Origin: Selaginella tamariscina
Taxonomy: Eukaryota; Streptophyta; Lycopodiopsida; Selaginellales; Selaginellaceae
NCBI GenBank assembly: GCA_003024785.1
Contig: PUQB01000175.1
Coordinates: 292,719 to 356,718 of the forward strand
Direction: 5' to 3'
DNA: 64,000 bases
The position numbers and the translations under genes are program-made. Positions 57,421-64,000 of the stretch are shown piece after piece. The notes below the pieces were generated by a model. The model was not told the DNA's origin, did not search any database, and worked only from the letters and a program-made list of their open reading frames with translations. Numbering within the stretch: the first letter of the stretch is position 1; every line of letters starts with the position of its first letter.

Positions 57421-57973
57421 TGTCACGACCCGATACAGAATACAGGATTCCGGAAAAGGATGGGTTGCAGGACATTCCTACAGGATATGCCACAGGATAT
57501 GCCTAGAGGATAAGGGACATGTGGACTCATCTTAGCCTCATGCATGCAATCACTTTTGCATGCATGCAACCACTTTTGCATGCATGCCTAGATTAGCTCT
57601 TGGAGTTGTGAGCATAAAAGCTCCGACCCAATTGTTGTACAATCAGTTACTATCAACACCAGTCTTACTACGATCAATCTCGTCTCGTCTTGTTCTTGTC
57701 TTGTTTCCTGTCCTGTTCCTGTCTCGCTCCTATTTCCTGTCCTGCTCTTGGATCATGTCCTGCTCCTGGATCCTATCCTGCTTCTGTCTTGTTCCTGGAT
57801 CTTGTCCTGCGCTTTCCTGTCTTGCCCCCGGATCCTATCCTGATCCTGTCTTGCTCCTGGATCCGTCCTGTTCCTATTCTAGTTCCTGTCCTGCTCTCGG
57901 TCCTGTTCCTGAGTCAAGCCTTCCTGTCTTTGGAATCCTGTTCCTTTCCTGGTTCCTGGATCGTGGCTTGACA
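57421..57973 (+). repeat. Chromovirus A3 3' LTR
   Basis: 553 bp from TGTCACGACCCGATAC to CGTGGCTTGACA, directly preceded by the purine-rich GGGAGGAGGTGC. It differs from the 5' LTR by a modest number of small changes. Confidence 0.95.
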
Positions 57974-57978
57974 GATGT

Positions 57979-58610
57979 GTCATATAGTGAACACTGCTTA
58001 AGAAGGGATTGATCTCCTTTAGCCTGGTTGCTACCCTTGTCCTGCTACCAGCCATGACATTACATCCATCTGAACCAAAATCCATAAACCGCTACATATT
58101 AAGTTCCATTGCTTAAGCATATCGCTAATACAATTAAAGATACTTGCTGCACCACTATCACCGATGTTAACAATCCCCAAGTAGCTCGTCTTCACGCAAC
58201 CACATTCATGTAAGTCACGTAAAAGATCAAATGCTTCATAGTGTTAAAAATAAATTAAATCATAAGTAAATTAATAAATCCAAATTAAGGAATACCTTAT
58301 ATCAGTCGATTCATCCACCATCAATCCAAAAAAAGGACTTTCCTTGACTTTTTATAAGATATTTTTAACCATATAAACATACCTCGTTAATAAAAGTTAT
58401 CAGTCGTGAACAATTTTTGTCATTGTCATAATATCTTAGAATATTCATCCCTTTAAGTTGATGAAGTTCAATCAGCTCTGAAAAACAAGTGAATGGAGCA
58501 AATCCTTTTACAATATAATAAGTAGAACGAAATAACATAAGCACCCCTTGTTCAACATGGTGTAGATGTTTAATTATAACTTCTGAAATAGATCGTTGCT
58601 TCCCACAATG
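57979..58610 (-). mobile_element. hAT transposase relic 1, N-terminal part
   Basis: Continuation of the hAT relic beyond the chromovirus insertion. From high to low coordinate on the minus strand: HVEQGVLMLFRSTYYIVKGF near 58550, SELIELHQLKGMNILRYYD near 58470, GLMVDESTDI near 58320 (first catalytic Asp region), a probable small intron, LLRDLHECGCVKTSYLGIVN near 58200, and DFGSDGCNVMAGSRTRVATR near 58060 (second Asp region), ending SVHYMTH at the insertion site. One frame break lies before the DFGSDG block. The upstream edge abuts a PPR exon. Confidence 0.75.
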
Positions 58611-58718
58611 CATCGGCATGCCTCCTTCACACATGAAGAACATTAAGAGTCTCTCCATGCTCTTGAACTTGCCTGCTTTCCCATATGCACTTGTTAACAT
58701 GTTGAAGCTCATGGTTAC
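58611..58718 (-). pseudogene. PPR exon fragment truncated at the hAT element
   Basis: The minus strand reads VTMSFNMLTSAYGKAGKFKS then MERLLMFFMCEGGMP, a clear P-type pentatricopeptide repeat (35-residue helix pair). It is preceded by an intron acceptor (tttgcag, exon starting at 58718). The expected next repeat (PN..TYN.LI) is missing; hAT-like protein begins instead. It looks like an exon cut by the hAT insertion. Further exons were not found in the window upstream. Confidence 0.6.
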
Positions 58719-58863
58719 CTGCAAATCATATTCGATATGCGAATGTGTATATAAATACAAATCATATAAGCACATAATGTGTGTGTGTATATGTATGAAT
58801 ACATAAACAAATATATTTACGTATTCGGTATGCCGAGTATATAAGCATGCTTCCCTCCGATAG

Positions 58864-59048
58864 TTTGGGGGCGCCGCCCAAATATGGCGGTGCCCTAAGT
58901 ATAGTGAAGATGAAATATTGCATGTGATACACACACATTAGAGATTAATATGAATTTTTAATTTAAAATAATAATTATACACACAAATACACATCTAGGT
59001 ACATTGGGCAGAATTAGGGAACTGCCATGTTTGGGCGGCGCTCCCAAA
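58864..59048. mobile_element. 185-bp MITE with 34-bp terminal inverted repeats
   Basis: The left end (58864-58897) starts TTTGGGGGCGCCGCCC and the right end (59015-59048) finishes GGGCGGCGCTCCCAAA. The two 34-bp ends are imperfect inverted repeats containing ATATGGCGGTGCCCTA against TAGGGAACTGCCATG. The ~117-bp interior is AT-rich with CA runs and noncoding. Flanking bases are consistent with a short TA- or TTA-type target duplication (ATAG left, TTAG right), so Tc1/mariner or PIF/Harbinger ancestry cannot be separated. The GC-rich ends stand out from the AT-rich surroundings. Confidence 0.75.
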
Positions 59049-59985
59049 TTAGCGAATAATTAAAGGGGCGGTACTATACATTCTAGGTCAAAGAGAGTAT
59101 ATACAAAATATATTCACGCACACACACATTACACAAAGTCCATAGTACAAAGATATACAAATATATGTATATATGCATATATACAAAATATATTCACGCA
59201 CACACACACATTACACACAAGTCCATAATGTATTTCTTTCTATGAACGTGGATTTCCTGTATATAAGGATTTATCACACTACATATTAAAATCTTTTCAA
59301 GTGTAAAGCAGACTGAGTAAAATGTAATATAAATTTGAATATGCTTAAATATATTAAAATAATTTTTATAAAACAGAAAAGACAATATTATACTTTTTAA
59401 GATTGAATTTATTTAAATATTAATAAATAAATTCAAAAATTAAAATATTCAATAAATAAGGTCAAACACAATATAAACACATACAAAAATCTTTATTGTG
59501 ATTATGTTTATATTTGATTTTAATGTATACAGCATAGACACGCAGAAAATACACGCATGTCCACTATATTCATGTAAAAGTAACAGCCGAACGAATATGT
59601 GCAGGTTCAATAAGACGTCAAATAAGCAGATCTCTCTCTCTCTCTCTCTCTCTCTATATAATATATATATATATAACTTCAAACTATGATAAATTCTTAT
59701 TAAAGACGGGGTCTGAAGATCTTTAACTGGTAAATCCAGTAGTGTTCTAAACATGCAGTACATGTATAGAACTTCATATGTGAAAATAAATCAATATGCA
59801 GTTAGATTCAGTCTCAATCTCAAGTGGTATATGAATACAGACAAATGCGTAGATTAATGAATGTGTGTGTGTGTGTGGTATAAAAGAACGCATATAAGTG
59901 TATACTCTGGTAGGGTTTTAACTAAAAATACACATATTTTATTGCATGATTACATTATGACATGATATACACAAAACTCTGCATT
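59049..59985. other. AT-rich spacer with microsatellites
   Basis: (CA)n at about 59116-59130 and 59197-59215, a 'ttcacgcacacacaca' direct repeat at 59112 and 59191, a (CT)n/(TA)n tract at 59630-59672, and (TG)n near 59865. No gene is supported before the stop codon of the glycine-rich gene at 59986. Confidence 0.5.
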
Positions 59986-60453
59986 CTAGTCAGAGTCACT
60001 GCTGCTGCTGCTGCTCCCACCTTTACGAACTTTGTTAGGGTTCTTCTTGGTCTTCTTCTTGATCTTCTCCATGAACCCTTGTTTCTTCTCTCCGCCATGG
60101 GCACCATAGCCCGGCTGTCCATTGTGGCCAGTACCATGCCCGTATCCACCACCGGCGTTGTGACCGTATCCAGAAGCAGTATCATATCAGGATTCGCAGG
60201 TCCTCCACCGTGGATGTGTCCTGAATCATCATAGTGGCGTTAATAGTTATAAGTTAGCATGTACAAGAGAGAGAGATGCATTTGAAACGAGTAACACTCG
60301 CAATTGAATTTGAAGCTACTCCTAAACAAATAATCTAAAGTTTGTGTATGTGTGGAGCTTACCATAGCCAGGATTTTGATTGTTATAACCATATTGGGGG
60401 CTTGGATGGTTGACGTGCTCGTCCTTCCTGTCACCACGGAATAAGGAGGCCAT
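59986..60453 (-). CDS. Glycine-rich protein A3-like, two exons, one frame break
   Basis: A small plant glycine-rich protein of the A3/GPRP type: a G/Y/H/P-rich segment followed by a lysine-rich region and an acidic-serine tail. Its molecular role is unknown; relatives are stress-responsive and linked to membranes or the nucleus. Exon 1 (60453-60363) encodes MASLFRGDRKDEHVNHPSPQ and YGYNNQNPGYG. Exon 2 (60220-59986) encodes HIHGGGPANP, then SGYGHNAGGGYGHGTGHNGQ, EKKQGFMEKIKKKTKKNPNK and KGGSSSSSSDSD. One missing base between GPANP and YDTASGYG breaks the frame. A good TATA box and clean splice sites argue that the gene is active and the break may be a sequence error. The open frame rich in T, V and R on the same strand is a shadow. 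Confidence 0.8.
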
Positions 60454-60528
60454 TCTTAACTGCAGAGCTATACAAACTCACAAAAGAAGAGACAACACAA
60501 GACAGTTGAGTATGATGAAGAGTTTAAG

Positions 60529-60536
60529 TTTATATA
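60529..60536 (-). promoter_or_regulatory. TATA box of the glycine-rich protein gene
   Basis: TATATAAA on the minus strand lies about 76-83 bp before the ATG at 60453, giving a leader of roughly 45-50 nt. Confidence 0.75.
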
Positions 60537-60898
60537 AGGAATTTTGCCTTGTCTATATGCGACAAGTGGGAGAACAAATATAATGATCACAGTTGCCACC
60601 TCTATGTGTAGGAATCTACGGTAATCATATCGCAGATTCTTTGAGATTATATTACATATATTATAGCTTTACAAACTATGTGCTTGCTTGCTTTTACATA
60701 ACTAAGTATCTAGGTTTTGGAGCATCTTCCTAGGTAGAATCATACCATCTAGTTGACTGTCCAATATAGTCTTCAAACGCTCTTCAGAGACGTTGAATGC
60801 CTTGGACATAATGTCTCCCTCAACTGCCTTGAGAACTGAGCTTGAACCTTTACAATAAAAGTAACAGCATCGACAATCCATGAGAGTGTACGTGTGCG

Positions 60899-60928
60899 TG
60901 AGAGAGAGAGAGAGAGGGAGAGAGAGAT
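60899..60928. repeat. (GA)n microsatellite at a vicilin-like intron edge
   Basis: About 13 GA units, interrupted once by GGG, lie just inside the donor of the last intron of the vicilin-like gene. Confidence 0.85.
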
Positions 60929-61512
60929 GCACCTGCTAAAAACTGTGGACGATTTAGACGAGAGGATGTGCTGAAACCAGCAAACTCAAAGGGACCTTAT
61001 GGGAAAGTACCGAGGAACAAAGATCACTGTACCTCAACTACCCTCTGGTTCAAAGCGCTGGATAAGAAAATTTAATGCCTCCCCTTGAATTCCAGTGAGG
61101 TGCAAGCATAGCTCCCTGTCAGTAAGTGTTATAAAGATGTAGTTTAATTATACTAGTATATGTATAATTTTATAAGATGGTTACTGGTTTCAAGCTAACA
61201 GCAAACACTCCAACTCCGGGACTAAACTCCTTGCTATAAACAGCAATTGTCCAACCATTTTCATTTTGGAAATCATGTGTCTTCTTAAGAAGATTGAAAG
61301 GCTTAGGAGACTGTTCATCGTCACCATCATTTGTTCTTTGCCTAAACTCTATAGATAATTGGACCCTTGTTCTGAGACCTTGTCATGTCCTCAGTATCCT
61401 CAGGAGCAACCTGTACAAGAAACACTTAAACATGCTTAATTACAGACACGCACGTTTGACACACCTTGAATACAGCAGCAAGACTTTCTCTATCAAACTC
61501 GGAGAGGATGGG

Positions 61513-61674
61513 AGGGGGGTCTTCACTACCTCTGACAAAGGAAGATTGAAAGTGTCCAGGTTCCAGGCTCTCACAATGTTGAAGAAACAATTGAGGGGGG
61601 TCTTCACTACCTCTGACAAAGGAAGATTGAAAGTGTCCAGGTTCCAGGCTCTCACAATGTTGAAGAAACAATTG
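61513..61674 (-). repeat. 81-bp tandem duplication in the vicilin-like gene
   Basis: Two essentially identical copies, 61513-61593 and 61594-61674, each containing TCTTCACTACCTCTGACAAA. The length is a multiple of three, so both copies read FLQHCESLEPGHFQSSFVRG on the coding strand. The near identity points to a recent event. Confidence 0.92.
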
Positions 61675-61680
61675 AGGTAA

Positions 61681-62149
61681 TATTTGGAAGATGGAGCTGA
61701 GCAGTCACAAGAAGATGGAGCTGAGCAGTCACAAAGAGGATGAGCAGTAACAAGAAAAAAAACACTTTAGTATTTAAAATAGCGATGTGTTTTAAAGTAG
61801 GAAGTGATGTTTATTTGTGCTTAGTTCATTTTTATTAATTGAATTTACAATAGCCGTGTAACTATCATAAATTCTTTTATTTCTAACATAGTATCGGAGT
61901 GTATAGGTTTATTCTAGGCAGTCAGCTCACACCAGCAGCACCAGAAGGTTGAACACTTAAGTAGTAGCAAGGCTATGACCTAGGCAGAGCTGTGCCAGAC
62001 TAAAGGCATAGTAGTGCTAAAGTAGTTTTAATGCAGCGAAGCTACAACAACAAAGATGACAACTACAACTTGAGACCAAGTTGAGATGTACCATGGCAAT
62101 GGCTTGCATGGATGGCAAATGTCATAAAAATCCAAAGGGCTAGCCTCCG
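61681..62149. other. Spacer with a short tandem repeat
   Basis: Two copies of AAGATGGAGCTGAGCAGTCA at 61688-61733 continue the tendency for small tandem duplications. No remaining vicilin exons and no other gene are recognisable. Confidence 0.4.
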
Positions 62150-63815
62150 GTGTCAACACCTTACGTGATAAATGTTAAGTAACCCCAAGAGTCCAAGTAA
62201 ACACGAGACTTAGGGTCTTATCTTAAGCTCCTTTAGAATGATTATTCTCGAACCCTAAAGGATAATTCAATAGACTTTAGAATCATGCCCCAAAATACCT
62301 AGACATGCTCATGCTCTAATCCCACCAAGGAGACGTGTTCCACATATAATCTCATGACAAAGCTAATCTAATACAAATCTTCTAATACAACCCCTAGAAC
62401 TTGACTTAGATGCTTAAATAGGCACAAGACTTAGGGTTCCACCTTAAGTCTTCTAGAATGACTATCCTTCAAACCTTAAAGGATAACCCGAGTAGACTTT
62501 AGGATCCTGCCCCAAAAGATATAGACAAACTCATGCCCCAACCCCATATCCCCATGACAGAGCGAAGGCATCGTGACTTACTCCTTGAGGATTCACCCTT
62601 ATTGGGGAGTACAACTCCTTTAGGGTGACAAGGGTGTTATGAACCACAACTAAAGTTATACCTTAGTCCTAGGTGAACACGAGTGTTCTACTAAGCAAAC
62701 TCCCAAGACAAGGTTTGGATACACAACCCATAAAGTGCCTCACAAATGGGCTCTTACTAATGAACTTAGGTTATTCAACCCTTGAATCCCAAGGAGAACA
62801 CCCCATAGCCAAATGTGCTAATAACACACCTAGTTACGAGACCTAACTTCCCTAGGGCTGATGCCCAAGGCTTAACACCCTAATGAGAACATAAACATGC
62901 CTGCTTACTAGAGTATCCAACCCCCTCGGCGTTAACCCCATAAGACAACCCCAAAAGGTGTGCCTTAGGTGTTGTACTATGTGCCATCTGGCCGAGTGTC
63001 ACATCTTCATGTGACATTATTTTTTTAAATGTGGACTATCATGCCATAGCCCCTCAAATTCGAGAGTTGCACTAGGTGCCACAAATGTGGCTATCTAATG
63101 CCAACTCTAGAACCCTTTTGTGATCCCTCAAGGACTCGATAAGGTAAGCTTGTCGTGGAGGAAGAGGCTGGAGACAAGCCTCAACCTCTGACCCTTAGAA
63201 TGTGTAGTCTGGCAAGACCTTTGAGGCATGGATTCACCAACATTAAGGGTAGGCTATCCCAAAGGTGGGACGTACCCTACTGTTTGGAAGTTAGGGCGTC
63301 ACAACAGAGGGTTGTGCCTTAAAAACACAAGCTAGAACTTGCACTGGCATAAGAGTAACTAACTCAATCATGAACCCATGAGCTTTTTTACATGTATTAC
63401 TTAACATATGTGACCCCCCCACCCCCCGTTTTCCTATTTACATAAGCGAGCTGGCACAAAATCTTATTAACAATGGGAATATACTTGGTGAGTTTAATTA
63501 ACAACCCATCGACCCCTAAACCCTAACCTGTCAAATCTAGGGGTATTTCTAAACATATTCAACAAGCCAAACTCACCGAAACTAACCATTAACCCAATTG
63601 AGACAAAAAACAAGGGTAAGAGTTTTTTAGAAAGTAAGTGCTACCTTCACTTAAAGTTTTTTGCGATATTTAAGGATAATTGGTCGAACTGCCCTTAAAT
63701 ACCTAAGTGCACTAAGTGGGACTATTTCGCACTACATCTAGGGCTTGTTAATATAATTCGGTAAGTAACAACAATCAACGTCCAAAATAAAGAGGAGTCA
63801 TAATAAAAACTATGA
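62150..63815 (-). repeat. Noncoding repeat D, copy 2 (inverted relative to copy 1)
   Basis: Matches 26200-28070 in opposite orientation. Shared blocks include the 'acaacagagggttgtgcctt' region (against 26878-26900), the C-run at 63413-63427 (against the G-run at 26762), 'cttgcactggcataagag', 'ctcgaattcgagagttgca'-like text and the 'gcactaagtg' area. A piece at about 63815-63870 corresponds to an internal part of copy 1 near 27600-27650, so this copy is rearranged at its end. No coding sequence is supported. Confidence 0.6.
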
Positions 63816-64000
63816 CACCTAAGGCTAGTACTTAGTGAGGACATGAGTGTGCACCGTAGGTGGACACGAATATTTTATTGTTAAACAGGAAACAGGAAAA
63901 CCCCACCTTTTCCTGTTTAACCATTTTCCTTTCTCTCAACCGTCAAGAAAGACTATACACTTTTTTTCATCAACTCTCCACATATATATATACATATACA
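63816..64000. other. Window end: rearranged repeat D edge and an inverted repeat
   Basis: After a displaced fragment of repeat D, GTTAAACAGGAAA at about 63881 and TTTTCCTGTTTAAC at about 63908 form a short hairpin-like inverted repeat. The remainder is pyrimidine-rich and ends in a TA/CA simple sequence. Confidence 0.4.

Larger units (their letters stand above)
51941..57978 (+). mobile_element. Nearly whole chromovirus A3 (Ty3/gypsy, self-priming type)
   Basis: A Ty3/gypsy chromovirus, 51946-57973 (6028 bp), flanked by the duplication GATGT at 51941-51945 and 57974-57978. Parts in order: 5' LTR, primer-binding site (52502-52513), gag with a CCHC knuckle (about 52.6-53.5 kb), aspartic protease (LLDTGANACF, about 53.65 kb), reverse transcriptase (YLDD, 54.5-55.3 kb), RNase H (55.4-55.85 kb), integrase (56.1-57.1 kb), a C-terminal chromodomain (YLVDWKGY...WEP, 57.2-57.4 kb), a purine-rich tract, and 3' LTR. 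It looks structurally complete but has about ten breaks in its coding region. The LTRs are nearly identical, so insertion was recent. It sits in a hAT transposase gene. The TATA, transcript start and primer site suggest Tf1/sushi-like self-priming. Confidence 0.95.
60712..61680 (-). pseudogene. Vicilin-like 7S globulin (double cupin), 5'-truncated and broken
   Basis: Seed- or spore-storage globulin of the cupin superfamily. Exons on the minus strand: about 61680-61465, 61410-61195, 61115-60933 and 60847-60712, with GT/AG borders. The first gives EPGHFQSSFVRGSEDPP and ILSEFDRESLAAVFK (end of cupin 1). The second gives PEDTEDMTRSQNKGPIIYR, then PKPFNLLKKTHDFQNENG. The third starts GAMLAPHWNSRGGIKF (start of cupin 2), has FVPRYFP, and ends FAGFSTSSRLNRPQFLAG. 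The last gives SSSVLKAVEGDIMSK, AFNVSEERLKTILDSQ and the stop. The N-terminal cupin and signal peptide are absent, exon 2 has a one-base shift after GPIIYR, and much of the cupin-2 core between IKF and FVPRYFP is lost. The first exon carries an 81-bp tandem duplication. Confidence 0.75.

Noticed and set aside
60702-60932. Single 76-aa minus-strand ORF as an independent small protein
   Set aside because: Its first 30 residues are intron sequence; the rest is the last exon of the vicilin-like gene.

Overview
The window is nuclear DNA of a land plant with a large, repeat-rich, AT-rich genome. Evidence for a plant: spliced plant genes with GT/AG introns (ribokinase, GH19 chitinase, 7S globulin, glycine-rich A3-like protein), pentatricopeptide (PPR) relics, Ty3/gypsy chromoviruses, hAT, PIF/Harbinger and an Emigrant-like MITE. 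The PPR style and loose gene spacing would suit a seed-free vascular plant such as a lycophyte or fern, but that is a guess.

Layout. 1-5.9 kb: intergenic DNA, then an old gypsy integrase joined to a truncated chromovirus (A1). 6.0-10.7 kb: two arrays of GATTAATC-centred palindromes, a 125-bp tandem repeat and an Emigrant-like MITE. 11-17 kb: an unrecognised coding-like stretch, an LTR fragment and an old gypsy relic. 18.0-18.5 kb: a complete wound-induced-protein gene with a TATA box. 19.8-26.1 kb: chromovirus A2 (target duplication GATAC) with a solo LTR of its own family inside it (target duplication ATAAA). 26.2-28.7 kb: a noncoding repeat, repeated in inverse orientation at 62.1-63.8 kb, and a chromovirus 3' end. 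28.9-31 kb: a PIF/Harbinger relic.

32.4-36.9 kb is the main host-gene cluster: chitinase (three frame breaks), an orphan promoter-like palindrome, an F-box gene (three frame breaks), a fragment of the ribokinase gene, and a PPR relic holding a tRNA-like sequence. 39.9-45.1 kb: a TIR element, a third palindrome array and a coiled-coil relic with a 42-bp minisatellite. 46.7-49.2 kb: a six-exon ribokinase gene on the minus strand. 50-58.6 kb: two hAT relics, one split by a nearly whole chromovirus (A3, target duplication GATGT). 58.6-61.7 kb: a PPR exon, a MITE, a glycine-rich A3-like gene and a 5'-truncated vicilin-like gene.

The host genes do not form a pathway. Three themes recur: short in-frame tandem duplications inside genes; damage to host genes that is almost all single-base indels, which raises the possibility of sequence-consensus error; and palindromic or inverted structures. 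The most unusual items are the palindrome arrays and a chromovirus family that appears to self-prime reverse transcription.
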